In this document: positions 44,934 through 55,118 of the stretch, one piece after another | How the letters are laid out: each line of letters opens with the position of its first letter | Numbering within the stretch: the stretch's first letter is position 1 | From: Sulfolobus acidocaldarius SUSAZ | Lineage (GTDB): Archaea > Thermoproteota > Thermoprotei_A > Sulfolobales > Sulfolobaceae | DNA length: 64,000 nucleotides | Assembly: GCA_000508305.1 (NCBI GenBank) | Contig: CP006977.1 | Coordinates: 1,892,621-1,956,620 of the forward strand | Direction of reading: 5' to 3' | Notes under the pieces: model-generated | Seen by the model: only the letters and a program-made list of their open reading frames with translations | What the model was told of the DNA's origin: nothing | Database searches by the model: none | Program-made: the position numbers and the translations under genes

Positions 44934-45682
44934 CCATTACTACACGAAGGATTATTCGGAACTGCATAACTATATCTCGGATCATACAGTAGGTTATCTT
45001 GAGGTGTCGTTCTTGGTATTCCGGCACTGAAGTACGGTGCGTTAGTACCCACTGCGTATATGTCTCCTGTAGAGCTGTCGTAGTCCAATATAACTATTGG
45101 AAGTGGTCTAGGTGCTGGACCTGCGACTACAACTCCTCCATCTTTTAATGCGTATATTGAACCGTGACATGGACAGTGTAAATCAGCGCCCTTGGCATAC
45201 AATCCAGCCTGATCCTCACTGGAGACTATAACCTGAGCAGGTAGTTGGCAACCTAAGTGTACGCATACATCAGAAAATGCAAATATTGTACCGTTGGGTC
45301 CAACACCCTTAATAGTTTGCATTTGACCTAAAGGACCTGCGTATTTGCCATAATAAGGATTAGAAATTTCTGTAATCTGCTGACCTGTTAACACTTGTAG
45401 GTCAACTAAAAAACAGGGCTCATTAGTCAGAGGATATGGGAAGAAATAAACTGCACAACCAGAGCTCTTAATCTGTTGTTGTACTTGTTGTATATTAGCT
45501 ACCTTATATTTAGGAAATCCAGCTAAGCCGTCCGTGTTGTTTGCAACTAAATACTGTTTCGAGATTGAACTTAGTTCACTATAGTAATAACCCACATAAT
45601 CTAGTGCAGGTTTTATGACTGGAGCAACAGCTATAGCAGCCCCTACTAATAGATACAATCTCAAAAATGTCCTTCTGTCCAT
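44930..45682 (-). CDS. soxF: SoxF, Rieske iron-sulfur protein
   Basis: 250 residues. The N-terminus MDRRTFLRLY has a twin-arginine-like pair before a hydrophobic anchor (10-22). The Rieske motifs are C140-V-H142-L-G-C145 and C170-P-C172-H173-G-S, giving the [2Fe-2S] ligands and the structural disulfide. It takes electrons from quinol at the SoxG site. An insert with two further cysteines (C76, C90) precedes the cluster region. First gene of the leftward soxF-G-H-I operon, divergent from soxE. Confidence 0.95.
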   Translation of the reverse strand: MDRRTFLRLYLLVGAAIAVAPVIKPALDYVGYYYSELSSISKQYLVANNTDGLAGFPKYKVANIQQVQQQIKSSGCAVYFFPYPLTNEPCFLVDLQVLTGQQITEISNPYYGKYAGPLGQMQTIKGVGPNGTIFAFSDVCVHLGCQLPAQVIVSSEDQAGLYAKGADLHCPCHGSIYALKDGGVVVAGPAPRPLPIVILDYDSSTGDIYAVGTNAPYFSAGIPRTTPQDNLLYDPRYSYAVPNNPSCSNG

Positions 45683-45791
45683 TGATTATTAATATTATAT
45701 CATGTTTTTAAGTTTTACGATAAAATTTTCTAATATAAAATTCTGTTAATTTTAAAAATAGCTAACGGATAATCGGAAAGTTAGATAACTA

Positions 45792-45808
45792 TTAAATTTA
45801 AATTTAAG
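45792..45808 (+). promoter_or_regulatory. TATA region of soxE
   Basis: A TTAAATTTAAATTTAAG tract is centred about 27 bp upstream of the ATG at 45827. This supports that ATG, rather than the one at 45812, as the start of a leaderless soxE message. It sits in the 144-bp divergent soxF/soxE gap. Confidence 0.55.
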
Positions 45809-45826
45809 TATATGTATCTAAATTTT

Positions 45827-46426
45827 ATGAAGGCTCAAAGTTCTGTCTTGCCTGTCGTAGTTGGAATTTTAGTTGTAATATTAGCTGTAGCCGTAGGAGT
45901 TTACGTCTACAACCAATATACTATGTTATCCTCGCCATCTGGCGGCAATAATGTAAGCACAAGCACCGGACCTAGTAAGATTACGTTACCATATAGTAAT
46001 AGTAATAAGACTGTTTTTTTGACAATTGTAACTGAATCTTCAAGTAATGTCAATCAGTTCAATTTTAATGGCACTTCATCAGGAAGCTTAGTAATATACA
46101 TACCAGCAGGATCTACAATAGTTGTAAAATTTATCAATCAAGAATCACTACCTCATAACCTTATACTTCTACAAAATTCCACGCCTACACCTCAAAGTCC
46201 TCAAATAACCAGTGATGGAAAGATAATAGATCTAGTAGGTGCATCAATTAGTAACTACGATGTAAATGGTATATCTGGAGGTGCTTCCGCTGAAGGAGTA
46301 TGGGGACCAATAAGCGCAGGATATTATATGCTAGTATGTGGAATAACTGGTCACGCCGCTTCAGGAATGTGGGCAGTTGTAGTAGTCTCAGATAATGTAA
46401 CAGCCCCTTACGCAATAGTTCAGTAA
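45827..46426 (+). CDS. soxE: SoxE, sulfocyanin (blue copper protein)
   Basis: 199 residues from MKAQSSVLP; an ATG 15 bp upstream would add five. A hydrophobic N-terminal anchor (about 7-30) is followed by a Ser/Gly/Asn linker and a cupredoxin domain. Type-1 copper ligands are visible: a His in S-L-P-H-N-L, then Cys, His and Met in V-C-G-I-T-G-H-A-A-S-G-M-W. Sulfocyanin is the cytochrome-c substitute that shuttles electrons from the Rieske/cytochrome b part to the oxidase. It is transcribed divergently from soxF and is separated from soxM by a decayed transposon gene. Confidence 0.95.
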   Translation: MKAQSSVLPVVVGILVVILAVAVGVYVYNQYTMLSSPSGGNNVSTSTGPSKITLPYSNSNKTVFLTIVTESSSNVNQFNFNGTSSGSLVIYIPAGSTIVVKFINQESLPHNLILLQNSTPTPQSPQITSDGKIIDLVGASISNYDVNGISGGASAEGVWGPISAGYYMLVCGITGHAASGMWAVVVVSDNVTAPYAIVQ

Positions 46427-46740
46427 AAAGTCCATAAGATGTATAATAGCTTTTTTTACTGAAACCTAGATATATCATGATCATATATTACATACTAACC
46501 ATCACTTACTCTTAATCAAATAGTAGTGAGGTAAACTACAGAGTATTTATACTAAATATTTCAAACAAATTAATATACTAATTATTTAACGTTTTAATCA
46601 ATTAAAGCTTAAGGTAATCAAAACGTAAAACTATAACTTGAACGCATATAACACTTAATATATTACAATCTAATCCCTATTTCAAAAATAATGAATAAAA
46701 GGAATAATGTAGGATAAGCAAATTAAGTTCAATGACTTTA
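46427..46740. other. Intergenic stretch between soxE and the transposon remnant
   Basis: AT-rich sequence without a recognisable frame or RNA gene. It forms the left part of the 1.34-kb soxE-soxM gap. Confidence 0.4.
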
Positions 46741-46753
46741 CAATATGAGGAAA

Positions 46754-46769
46754 GCCTCGCAGGGCAGGG
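46754..46769 (+). repeat. Degenerate IS605/tnpB-associated stem-loop
   Basis: GCCTCGCAGGGCAGGG resembles the intact stem-loop at 59920-59939 (both preceded by AAAG) but has lost its loop and pairing. It lies about 200 bp ahead of a tnpB remnant, so it is probably a decayed element-end or guide-RNA-type structure. Confidence 0.4.
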
Positions 46770-46920
46770 ATGATAAAGTTAAAAAAATCCTTTTCTCTCT
46801 CTTCCGTATTGTTAGTAAGGGGAGTTAATAAGAAGAAAGGGTTAGGAATCATAACTACAATCACTCTTATGATCCCCTTACCCCTTCCCTGCTCTCTCCT
46901 CCAGGTATGAGAGAGGGCTT

Positions 46921-47440
46921 AAAATACGTCTTGAATGGTTGAGAGAAATAAGCCAAAGAAAGATATAGTAAAAGAGGTTCATAATGCAACTTATAAAGTG
47001 TTAAAGGAGAAATTCAACCTTCATCCAAGGTTGGCTTAAGATTGTTATAGGCAGACTGTAGCAGTATACAAGGATTGGCTTAAAAATCCTAAACGCGGTA
47101 AGTATTCTAGGGTATGTAGAGTGCCAGTTTGGTTAACTCCTACTACCTCATATAAGCTAAACCTTGAGAGGATGAAAGTGTTAGGGATGGTGGTTATTTA
47201 CCAATTCTAGGTTATCTTAGAGTGAAATGAAAGAGAAGTATCTCATATTTTTCCTGTGAGAGTTGTGGTTGTGAGAATGATAGGGATGTTATTGCAATCG
47301 TGAATTTATATGGGAGGGGGTTTTTGCCTCTTGACTGTTCCTTAGAGATGTAAGCACGAACCGATGGGGAAACCATCGTGTGGATGAGGAAGAAGTCAGT
47401 AAAGTTATGAAAATACTTTTCAGAAAAGGAAGGCATATTT
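46921..47440 (+). pseudogene. Degenerate tnpB (IS200/IS605-type) remnant
   Basis: Two pieces of a TnpB-like protein remain. The first (about 46971-47200) reads K-E-V-H-N-A-T-Y-K-V-L-K, then a stop at 47037, then R-Q-T-V-A-V-Y-K-D-W-L and V-P-V-W-L-T-P-T-T-S-Y-K-L, matching the N-terminal region. The second (47255-47352) reads [23 protein letters not shown], the zinc-ribbon end with the final RuvC motif. The middle with the first two RuvC motifs is deleted and the frames differ. A short A-C-C-G-A-T-G-G-G-G hairpin follows. The element is dead. It lies between soxE and soxM. Confidence 0.75.
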
Positions 47441-47730
47441 CAATTAAGATTCGAGGTTCCTCTTCAGGAGATTGCAATTACAAAGTGACATGTTGTATAA
47501 GTATTACACACTATCCATTTCGACTGTTATTTAAAGCCTCTACGTCAGAAAATGATAAATGATTTAACATAAATATCCTTTGCTACTTCACCTATAGATG
47601 CTGAAAAGATATAAGGCTAAGGATACAATCCTAAAATAATTACAGCCATTTTTCATTTTATTAATATTATTTATATTAATATTTAATTTGGTATAAATAC
47701 AAAGGGTTACAGACATTAGATTTACTTAAT

Positions 47731-47746
47731 AAAAATTTAAAAATAA
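47731..47746 (+). promoter_or_regulatory. A/T-rich promoter element of soxM
   Basis: AAAAATTTAAAAATAA lies 25-35 bp upstream of the soxM ATG, and a weak AAGTGAG ribosome-binding sequence precedes the start at 47769. soxM therefore has its own promoter rather than depending on soxE. Confidence 0.45.
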
Positions 47747-47768
47747 AAACTAGTATGTAATAAGTGAG

Positions 47769-50135
47769 ATGAACATAAAAAGAATTCTCAAAGTTGCACT
47801 TTATACCACTAACGCAAGTGACGTAGGACAGATGTATATATTATTAGGTATAATTGCACTTATTATAGGATCAGTTAATGCTGCCCTAATAAGAGATCAA
47901 TTATCGTTCAATAATTTAAGCGCAGTGGACTATTATGATGCAGTAACACTTCACGGTATATTCATGATATTTTTCGTTGTAATGCCATTAAGCACTGGGT
48001 TTGCTAATTATTTAGTTCCAAGAATGATAGGTGCACATGATTTGTATTGGCCAAAAATTAACGCCTTATCCTTTTGGATGTTAGTACCAGCGGTAATACT
48101 AGCATCTATTTCACCACTTCTGGGTGCCGTAGATTTAGGATGGTATATGTATGCCCCACTATCTGTTGAAACGACAGTCAATTACGGACTAGGAACAAAT
48201 ATGATAGAAATTGCACTAATTCTTTCCGGTCTATCTTCCACTTTAACTGGTGTGAACTTTGTAATGACAATTACCAAGATGAAGAAAGTTCCCTATCTTA
48301 AAATGCCTCTGTTCGTATGGGGATTTTTCACTACTTCCTTATTGTTAATTATAGCTATGCCTTCATTAACTGCAGGTTTAGTTTTCGCTTACCTAGAGAG
48401 ACTATGGGGAACACCATTCTTTAATTCTGCTCTAGGCGGAAGCGCTGTTTTGTGGCAACAATTATTCTGGTTCTTTGGTCACCCAGAGGTTTACATTTTA
48501 ATATTACCCGCTATGGGATTGGTAAGTGAATTATTGCCAAAGATGGCAAGAAGAGAGATATTTGGTTATACTGCTATAGCCTTATCTTCCATTGCAATAG
48601 CATTTCTAAGTGCGTTAGGAGTATGGATGCATCACATGTTTACAGCAATCGATAATACTCTTGTTCAGATAGTATCATCAGCCACAACTATGGCAATTGC
48701 TATACCCTCAGGAGTGAAGGTTCTGAACTGGACAGCTACTCTTTATGGAGGGGAAATAAGGTATAAGACACCTACAATACTGCTTATATCATTCATTGCG
48801 ATGTTTTTATTGGGCGGAATTACTGGCGTATTTTTCCCATTAGTGCCAATTGACTACGCATTAAATGGAACGTATTTCGTGGTAGGTCATTTCCATTACA
48901 TGGTTTATGCAATACTCTATGCTCTTCTTGGTGCCTTATTCTACTACTTCCCATTCTGGAGTGGGAAATGGTACAATGATGATTTAGGCAAAGCTGGTGC
49001 AATACTATTAGTAGGTGGAACATTTTTGACAGCTACTGGAATGTCAATCGCAGGTATACTGGGTATGCCAAGAAGATATGCTGTTATACCCAGTCCCATA
49101 TATGACCCATTCCAATTCATGGCTAGCGTAGGTGCAGTATTAACTGGTATAGGATTATTTATATTAGCAGGAGTATTAGTTCATGGTATTTTAAGAGGGA
49201 GAGCTGTTAGTGGAGTAGATCCCTGGGATAATATTTCCGTGAAATTACAGGACTTCTTTATAAAACCTGTAAAGTTGCCATTAAGCTTTGGTAAATCATT
49301 AGACGGAGCTTTTGATGAGGAATATCATGGTATTAAATTCCCATATTACAGTGTCTTAGGCTTATTCCTCTCATTTATACCCTTAGGTTTTATGTTCATA
49401 CTGATTGGTTTAATACCGATAGGTATACTACTGTTATTAGCATTCATAGGTGTTGGGCTGTACTGGGGATATGATCAGTGGTTTAAACCTATGCAACCTC
49501 CTCCACACTTCTATGCGGATGGAGGTGTACCTGTCACCAACTCAGTTAATAACTCAGTTTCACCATCACTTGGAATTGCCTCAATGAGAGATGCAAGAAG
49601 TGCTGTACTATGGTTTATACTGGCTGAAGTGGTACTGTTTGGGTCTTTCATAGGTGGATACGCTTTTATAATGAGTCCTGTTACTAATCCATTATCTTAC
49701 GTAAATAATATTGTGCCAGCTGTAGAAATCTTCCCATTACCCGCAATTATGACCGCAATATTACTTTCAAGCTCGATACCTGCTCATATAGCATATGAGT
49801 ATTTCAAGAAAGGAAATGTAAAGATGTTCAGAAACTTGGGACTGTTAACTATGGCTATGGGTCTCACATTCTTAGGTGGACAAATATATGAATTCACCCA
49901 CTACATCCACTTTATCCCACAAGACTCAGCGGCTTCAGCATTCTTCTTTGCGACAGTGAACCTACACGGCTTCCACGTAATAATGGGATTAGTAATATGG
50001 GCATTTATGATGTTGAGAATTCGTAAAGGCTTTACACCATATGCAGGTTCAGTAGCAGCAACGTACTATTGGCACTTCGTAGATGCCGTATGGGTAGTGG
50101 TGTTTAGTACATTCTATTTACATCTTATCGTCTAG
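47769..50135 (+). CDS. soxM: SoxM, fused haem-copper oxidase subunits I and III
   Basis: 788 residues. Residues 1-550 are subunit I: low-spin haem ligand H62 (L-H-G-I-F-M), CuB ligand H238 with the cross-link tyrosine Y242 (G-H-P-E-V-Y), H288-H289 (W-M-H-H-M-F), and H374 and H376 (G-H-F-H-Y-M). Residues about 600-788 are subunit III, ending with [13 protein letters not shown]. This I+III fusion is the hallmark of SoxM. It reduces O2 to water while pumping protons, with electrons from SoxH and sulfocyanin. A DUF1404-type gene follows 16 bp downstream. Confidence 0.96.
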   Translation: MNIKRILKVALYTTNASDVGQMYILLGIIALIIGSVNAALIRDQLSFNNLSAVDYYDAVTLHGIFMIFFVVMPLSTGFANYLVPRMIGAHDLYWPKINALSFWMLVPAVILASISPLLGAVDLGWYMYAPLSVETTVNYGLGTNMIEIALILSGLSSTLTGVNFVMTITKMKKVPYLKMPLFVWGFFTTSLLLIIAMPSLTAGLVFAYLERLWGTPFFNSALGGSAVLWQQLFWFFGHPEVYILILPAMGLVSELLPKMARREIFGYTAIALSSIAIAFLSALGVWMHHMFTAIDNTLVQIVSSATTMAIAIPSGVKVLNWTATLYGGEIRYKTPTILLISFIAMFLLGGITGVFFPLVPIDYALNGTYFVVGHFHYMVYAILYALLGALFYYFPFWSGKWYNDDLGKAGAILLVGGTFLTATGMSIAGILGMPRRYAVIPSPIYDPFQFMASVGAVLTGIGLFILAGVLVHGILRGRAVSGVDPWDNISVKLQDFFIKPVKLPLSFGKSLDGAFDEEYHGIKFPYYSVLGLFLSFIPLGFMFILIGLIPIGILLLLAFIGVGLYWGYDQWFKPMQPPPHFYADGGVPVTNSVNNSVSPSLGIASMRDARSAVLWFILAEVVLFGSFIGGYAFIMSPVTNPLSYVNNIVPAVEIFPLPAIMTAILLSSSIPAHIAYEYFKKGNVKMFRNLGLLTMAMGLTFLGGQIYEFTHYIHFIPQDSAASAFFFATVNLHGFHVIMGLVIWAFMMLRIRKGFTPYAGSVAATYYWHFVDAVWVVVFSTFYLHLIV

Positions 50136-50151
50136 TATTGGGGATAAATAA

Positions 50152-50709
50152 GTGAAAAAAAGCAGTTTTTTTATAATTATATCGGTTTTTTTAATAATAA
50201 TTACAATTAATCCATATACTGAGTCCTACATGTCTATAAATCCTATACCTTATATGTTAGCGCACTATTCTTTATACGCTTCAGGTATACTACTTGCCTA
50301 TTTTGTTTATGACAGACTAAAAACACTTAACAAGTACATCTCGTTAGTTATTGCAATATTTTTAGCTGTAACATGGCACATTCCTTTCTTCTTCAATTTA
50401 GGTGTATATGATTTATGGATAAGATTAATTGAGGAATTGTCACTGTTTATAGGAGGTTACTTTATGGGACATAGTATTAAGGGGCTGAGTAGAAACTTTA
50501 ACCTATTTCTTCTGGCACTCTGGATGATAGCTGACACTTATCTTTCAGCTCTACTTATGACTTATCCTTCCTTATACACTACACTATATAGTACGCAAAG
50601 CCTACAATACCTTGGCGTAATAATGTTTCTCATGATGAATACATTAGTTGTTTATCTTTTGCTTCAATATGTAATTAAGATATTCAAAGAGGAAAAGATG
50701 TTCATATAA
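50152..50709 (+). CDS. DUF1404-type membrane protein (directly after soxM)
   Basis: 185 residues, GTG start, five to six membrane segments. Paralogue of the protein at 40921-41484, with the same N-P-Y-T-E-S, A-H-Y-S-L-Y-A-S-G, T-W-H-I-P-F-F-F and A-L-W-M-I-A-D motifs. The 16-bp gap after soxM implies co-transcription. The conserved histidines near the membrane surface make haem or copper handling, or an assembly role for the oxidase, worth testing. Confidence 0.8.
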   Translation: MKKSSFFIIISVFLIIITINPYTESYMSINPIPYMLAHYSLYASGILLAYFVYDRLKTLNKYISLVIAIFLAVTWHIPFFFNLGVYDLWIRLIEELSLFIGGYFMGHSIKGLSRNFNLFLLALWMIADTYLSALLMTYPSLYTTLYSTQSLQYLGVIMFLMMNTLVVYLLLQYVIKIFKEEKMFI

Positions 50710-50948
50710 CAGTAGAGATTCCAATTAATCTTATTGAAGTGAAATAGGTAGGAGCTTAACTAATGAAATGGTATTTAGTATAGTCTTTCTTTAAACATAA
50801 TGTGTAAATCTAAAAGTTAGAGATGACATTACGATAGCTAACTCATGAGCCTTTACTTTTATCCTTTTAACTCTACGAGATTGTCTCCTCTAAAAAAGCG
50901 GAAGACTAAGATAATTGATATAAATACCAGTTAATTTAATAATTAACA

Positions 50949-51356
50949 ATGAAGCTTGAAGAGGAGATATTAAAGTTTCTAAAAGATATGTCTGCTAAAG
51001 AAGAGGAATTAGAATTTCTTATAATAAATCTGTTTAAACCTCAGTTAGAAAATAAGGGAATAAAACTCGGCAAGATTAGGAGAGAGTATGTGGTCGACGA
51101 TACTGGAGTTTTACATATAGGTTATGTTTTGCCTATAATGTATTATGAGGAAGGAGATAAGGTATATCTCTTCGTCTCAAAGAATTTTGCTGATTATGGC
51201 GCAATAGAACAACTCTTAGTTAGGGAGAAATTGTTATCGGGAAAATTCAATAAACCCATACTTAGATTTCTAGTAGCGTTTACAATACCCAAGAGGTATT
51301 ATGAATTAGCTAGTAAAATGGGAATTATAGTTATTGCCCAAAATATAATCGAGTAA
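50949..51356 (+). CDS. Hypothetical soluble protein
   Basis: 135 residues: a charged N-terminal helix, then alternating beta and alpha (R-E-Y-V-V-D-D-T-G-V, V-Y-L-F-V-S-K-N-F, F-L-V-A-F-T-I-P, G-I-I-V-I-A). The order of a strand with acidic residues followed by later strands recalls the restriction-endonuclease-like fold of some Sulfolobales proteins, but no clear D-E-x-K site is seen. It is convergent with the small HTH regulator at 51361, 4 bp away. Function unknown. Confidence 0.6.
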   Translation: MKLEEEILKFLKDMSAKEEELEFLIINLFKPQLENKGIKLGKIRREYVVDDTGVLHIGYVLPIMYYEEGDKVYLFVSKNFADYGAIEQLLVREKLLSGKFNKPILRFLVAFTIPKRYYELASKMGIIVIAQNIIE

Positions 51357-51360
51357 ATTT

Positions 51361-51597
51361 TTAGTCGTTAAAAAGCTTATAACACTCTTCTGATTCCACG
51401 ACTAAGTATACTCTTTCTCTTGTATCGTCCAGACAAGGCATGGCTTTTATTACTTTTTTCTCCTTTAGGAGTTTTAGGGCATAGTAAAGTGTCCTTGTGG
51501 GAAGCTGAGTTTCTTCCTTTAATTCTCTAAATCTAAGGCTCCTTCTCTCCATAAGTATTTTTAGAACTAGCTTAGCAGAGGGCGGAAGATTTTCCAT
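51361..51597 (-). CDS. Small winged-helix transcription regulator
   Basis: 78 residues forming one winged helix: R-S-L-R-F-R-E-L-K-E-E-T, recognition helix L-P-T-R-T-L-Y-Y-A-L-K-L-L, and a wing with D-D-T-R-E-R-V-Y-L-V. No ligand domain. It lies 18 bp downstream of the rhodanese gene on the same strand and may regulate that pair, the oxidase locus or the divergent SelD-like gene. Confidence 0.8.
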   Translation of the reverse strand: MENLPPSAKLVLKILMERRSLRFRELKEETQLPTRTLYYALKLLKEKKVIKAMPCLDDTRERVYLVVESEECYKLFND

Positions 51598-51615
51598 ATG
51601 CTATAATCCCCCATT

Positions 51616-52041
51616 TTATTTCTTAAGAGTTTCGCTTGGTGCAACTTTCTTCAATATGTAGTCTTTCCAAAACATTCCATTACTATCCATACCATAGGTT
51701 GTCTCATATCCCATGTTCATCCAAAGCTCCATACCACCCAACATATTATATACTGTCTTTCCTTCGAAGAGTTCAGGTTTAGAGTTTATCAACCAAGTAG
51801 TTCTATTTGCGTGTTCACATACTAGTACTATTTGTTTTGTCTCTAACTTAGGTAGTAATATGTCACAATAATCCATTGGAATTAATATTGCTCCCGGTAT
51901 ATGGTGGTCTTCATATTCCCATGGATTTCTTATATCAACTATTGTTACTTCTCCTTTTTTATAGAGTTCTCTCACCACTGAGGGAGGAACGTTCTTCACG
52001 TTTTTGTAATAAGGAGTTCTCCTCTCAGTTATTTGAACCAT
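51616..52041 (-). CDS. Rhodanese-like sulfurtransferase
   Basis: 141 residues from the ATG at 52041; a TTG at 52062 would add seven, but a TATA-like CATTTATATTC upstream predicts a leaderless start at 52041. Single rhodanese domain with V-D-I-R-N-P-W-E-Y, H-I-P-G-A-I, and an active-site loop C75-E-H-A-N-R80 (the C-x5-R pattern). The Cys would carry a persulfide, or possibly a selenide. It is divergent from the SelD-like gene, 140 bp away. Confidence 0.88.
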   Translation of the reverse strand: MVQITERRTPYYKNVKNVPPSVVRELYKKGEVTIVDIRNPWEYEDHHIPGAILIPMDYCDILLPKLETKQIVLVCEHANRTTWLINSKPELFEGKTVYNMLGGMELWMNMGYETTYGMDSNGMFWKDYILKKVAPSETLKK

Positions 52042-52180
52042 CGGACTAAATCTAATAGACAAGAATATAAATGTATCGCATAATACAAGTTTTACAAAAT
52101 ATATTTAATTATTATTATAATTACTTGAATAAGAAATTACATTAGATAAGCTTTTATTTCTAGCCTGAGTAGGAAAACCC

Positions 52181-53575
52181 ATGAGCATTGATAAGATGGT
52201 TGACAGATTCAGAGAGAATTTAGAGAAATATAAGAGAATGGGACTAAACCCTTTGTCTTTAGCAACAGGTTGTGCAGTGAAGGTTGACCTCATTGACACT
52301 GTATACCCAGCAATAACTAAAATAAGACCAGTATTAGATAAACTAAATATAGAGATAACTCCAAGAGAGGATGCAGATATATTTATCTCAAGAAAGTTGA
52401 CCACGAGAAAGAGGATAATAAACTCAGGTGAATTTGATGCCGATAGAGCAGTAGCTCTAATTCAGGTTAATCAGAACACTGCAAGTAGCCCAGATAAATT
52501 TGGTGAGTTTCTACTGAGAGTTTACACTTCAATTAAAACTAATAGGAAATTGACAATAGGCAAAGGACATTCCATAGTGACCACAAATCCAAAAGGTGAG
52601 GTGGCAGTGCTGGATTTATTCAAATTAGACGGAGATAAGGAAAACTCATACACTGTCACAAATAATGATACCATTCAGATCGTGGATCCTTTGGACGATC
52701 CAGGATCCCAGGTTCAAGTTGATGTAGCTATCTCAAACTCCTTAAATGATTTGTTCACTAAGGGGGTCTTTCAGGATATCGAGATTGTTCCTGTGGTGGA
52801 TGCTCCTTTAGAGGAGTTAAGGACAAAACTCCTAGAGAACTACAAAGTATTCTCTGAAAAATATTCATTCCAGATGGAAAATGATATTCAGCCTAAAGTA
52901 GGTACATTAATGATTGGGGCAACTGTTATAGGTAAGTCTGATCATGAGTTGCCAACTTTTTATAATAACGTGAACGAGAAAATGGAAATTCTAGTTACAA
53001 GACCAGTAGGTGAATTAACTCCAATAAACTTATCCATGTGGATATTAGCTGTTCCAGAACTAGTAGAAGAACTTGAGAAGAGAGGAATCACAATAAAAAG
53101 GGTTGAGGATGCTAAGAGAAAGGCATTAGATTACATGAAGAAACCTAATATTGATGTGGCGAAAACCATGTACAATTATTTACCTCCCTTTGGAAAGCAG
53201 TTTGATGAGAGAAGCCATATAGCTATTACTACTGATGTCACAGGACCTGGCTTATTTGTAGTTAAGGAGTTTGCTAAAAAGGCAAATGTTGACGTTGAAA
53301 TAACTGATATTCCAGTAATCGATTCAGATATTCATGAATTCTCCACAGAGAATTTTATAATACCTAATTCTACTGCTGGAACTAATGGTGCTATAGTCAT
53401 ATTTGCCCATAGTGATGTGATAAATCAGTTATATGAAGATCTAAAGAAAATAGGACAAGAACCAAGGGTTATAGGTAAGGTTATACGTAAGGGAGATGGT
53501 ATTGTATATGCTCCACAAATAGTTACAAAATACATTCATAGGGCTAATGTACTTAAGGAGTTTAAGTTAAAGTAA
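52181..53575 (+). CDS. SelD-like (AIR-synthase/selenophosphate-synthetase superfamily) protein
   Basis: A 464-residue protein whose N-terminus reads [11 protein letters not shown]31-A-V-K34, aligning with the catalytic glycine-rich C17-x2-K20 loop of selenophosphate synthetase. Later segments ([32 protein letters not shown]) fit the two-domain PurM-type fold. Sulfolobales are not known to make selenoproteins, so it may phosphorylate a sulfur species or serve tRNA selenium modification. Divergent from a rhodanese. A TATA-like CTTTTATTT lies about 27 bp upstream of the ATG. Confidence 0.78.
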   Translation: MSIDKMVDRFRENLEKYKRMGLNPLSLATGCAVKVDLIDTVYPAITKIRPVLDKLNIEITPREDADIFISRKLTTRKRIINSGEFDADRAVALIQVNQNTASSPDKFGEFLLRVYTSIKTNRKLTIGKGHSIVTTNPKGEVAVLDLFKLDGDKENSYTVTNNDTIQIVDPLDDPGSQVQVDVAISNSLNDLFTKGVFQDIEIVPVVDAPLEELRTKLLENYKVFSEKYSFQMENDIQPKVGTLMIGATVIGKSDHELPTFYNNVNEKMEILVTRPVGELTPINLSMWILAVPELVEELEKRGITIKRVEDAKRKALDYMKKPNIDVAKTMYNYLPPFGKQFDERSHIAITTDVTGPGLFVVKEFAKKANVDVEITDIPVIDSDIHEFSTENFIIPNSTAGTNGAIVIFAHSDVINQLYEDLKKIGQEPRVIGKVIRKGDGIVYAPQIVTKYIHRANVLKEFKLK

Positions 53576-53778
53576 AGTATAAATATTTCTACTTATACAT
53601 ATTTTATACAATTTGAGTTAAAAAATTTACCTTGAAAAATAATTAGGAGAAACAGTAATATTCCTAAAAAGAGTTGAGTCTGTCCACATTTTTCAATGTA
53701 AATTTTTCACAAATTTATGCTTTAGAAGTTAAAAATATTTTAATGATTAAATAAATACTTATGAATATATTATAAAAT

Positions 53779-54624
53779 GTGTATCCGCCTGAGTTTAGTT
53801 ATGTAAGGGCAGAAAGCCTACAAGAAGCTCTAAAATTCCTGGAAGGAAATGACAACACTAGACCACTAGCTGGTGGACAGAGCCTAATTCCTATGTTAAA
53901 GCTGAGAGTTCTGTCACCTGATTATATACTAGATATTAACAGGCTCAATGAACTGAATTACGTAAAGACAAGCCTAAATGGCGTAAGTATTGGAGCTCTG
54001 ACGAGATATCACGACATACTGAGTAATGATATTCTAAAATCTAAAGTACCATTAATGCATCATGCGACAAGAACAATAGGAGACATGCAAGTTAGAAATA
54101 TGGGAACAATAGGTGGGGCAATTTCCAATGCAGACCCTGCGTCCGATATGCCAGTCGTATTAACTGCACTAAATGCAACAATTATTCTTTCCTCAGTTTC
54201 AGGAAGCAGATCTGTGAAAGCCCTTGATTTCTTCAAGGGACCATTTACAACAGACACGAACAAAGGAGAATTAGTAACTCAGATTGAGGTTCCAGTGTTA
54301 GACGGGTATAAAACTGTGTACAAAAAAGTTGTAAGGAGAGCCGGAGATTATGCCCTGGCTTCAGTTGCACTAGCCATTAAATTAAAGGGAAATGAAATAG
54401 AGGATATTAAATTAGCCTATGGAGGAGTTCATGATAAGCCATTCAGAGCCATGGAAGTTGAAAAAAATGTGATTGGAAAGAAATTGGACGATGACCTAGT
54501 GAAAGATATTGCAAGTAAAGTTTCTAGTCAAGTCAATCCCCCCTCCGATCATAGGGGAAGTTCCTGGTATAGGAGGGAAGTTGTTAAAGTTCTAACCATG
54601 AAAGCATTTAAGGAGGTGGCTTAA
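53779..54624 (+). CDS. cutB: Glyceraldehyde/aldehyde oxidoreductase, FAD-binding medium subunit
   Basis: 281 residues, GTG start. Medium subunit of the xanthine dehydrogenase/CO dehydrogenase family: [12 protein letters not shown] near residue 31 and [11 protein letters not shown] near 112 for FAD binding. The gene order medium-small-large with 2-bp and overlapping junctions, and the sizes of about 31, 18 and 82 kDa, fit the molybdenum aldehyde oxidoreductase purified from Sulfolobus acidocaldarius, which oxidises glyceraldehyde in the non-phosphorylated Entner-Doudoroff route. Confidence 0.92.
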   Translation: MYPPEFSYVRAESLQEALKFLEGNDNTRPLAGGQSLIPMLKLRVLSPDYILDINRLNELNYVKTSLNGVSIGALTRYHDILSNDILKSKVPLMHHATRTIGDMQVRNMGTIGGAISNADPASDMPVVLTALNATIILSSVSGSRSVKALDFFKGPFTTDTNKGELVTQIEVPVLDGYKTVYKKVVRRAGDYALASVALAIKLKGNEIEDIKLAYGGVHDKPFRAMEVEKNVIGKKLDDDLVKDIASKVSSQVNPPSDHRGSSWYRREVVKVLTMKAFKEVA

Positions 54625-54626
54625 AG

Positions 54627-55118
54627 GTGTTAGTTGTTAAGAAAGGAGAAGGGGTAAAAGTAAGAGTAAGAGTAAACGGAGTATGGTATGAAAAATATGT
54701 GAGCCCAAGAACACTGTTGGTGGATTTCATAAGAGATGAGTTAGGTCTAACGGGAACTAAAGTTGGCTGTGATACAACGACCTGTGGTGCGTGTACAGTA
54801 ATAATGAATGGTAAATCAGTTAAATCCTGTACAGTCTTGGCTGCACAGGCTGATGGGGCAGAAATAACAACGATTGAAGGTTTATCAAGTGATTCCAAGT
54901 TACACCCAATTCAAGAAGCTTTTAAAGAAAACTTTGCACTACAATGTGGATTCTGTACTGCTGGCATGATTATGCAAACTCACTTCTTCCTAAAGGAGCA
55001 TCCAAATCCCACAGAAGAGGAGGTAAGGGATGGGATACACGGTAATATTTGTAGATGTACAGGTTATCAGAATATAGTTAAAGCTGTTCTAGATGCTTCT
55101 AAGAGGTTGAGATCATGA
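54627..55118 (+). CDS. cutC: Glyceraldehyde/aldehyde oxidoreductase, [2Fe-2S] small subunit
   Basis: 163 residues, GTG start. First cluster: C-D-T-T-T-C-G-A-C with a fourth Cys in S-V-K-S-C. Second cluster: C-G-F-C-T-A-G-M and C-R-C-T-G-Y-Q-N-I. It relays electrons from the molybdenum site in CutA to FAD in CutB. It starts 2 bp after cutB and overlaps cutA by 4 bp. Confidence 0.93.
   Translation: MLVVKKGEGVKVRVRVNGVWYEKYVSPRTLLVDFIRDELGLTGTKVGCDTTTCGACTVIMNGKSVKSCTVLAAQADGAEITTIEGLSSDSKLHPIQEAFKENFALQCGFCTAGMIMQTHFFLKEHPNPTEEEVRDGIHGNICRCTGYQNIVKAVLDASKRLRS

Noticed and set aside
46682-47562. Several 60-80 residue frames in the soxE-soxM gap
   Set aside because: They run across or against the tnpB remnant and show no coherent protein; the remnant itself explains the sequence.
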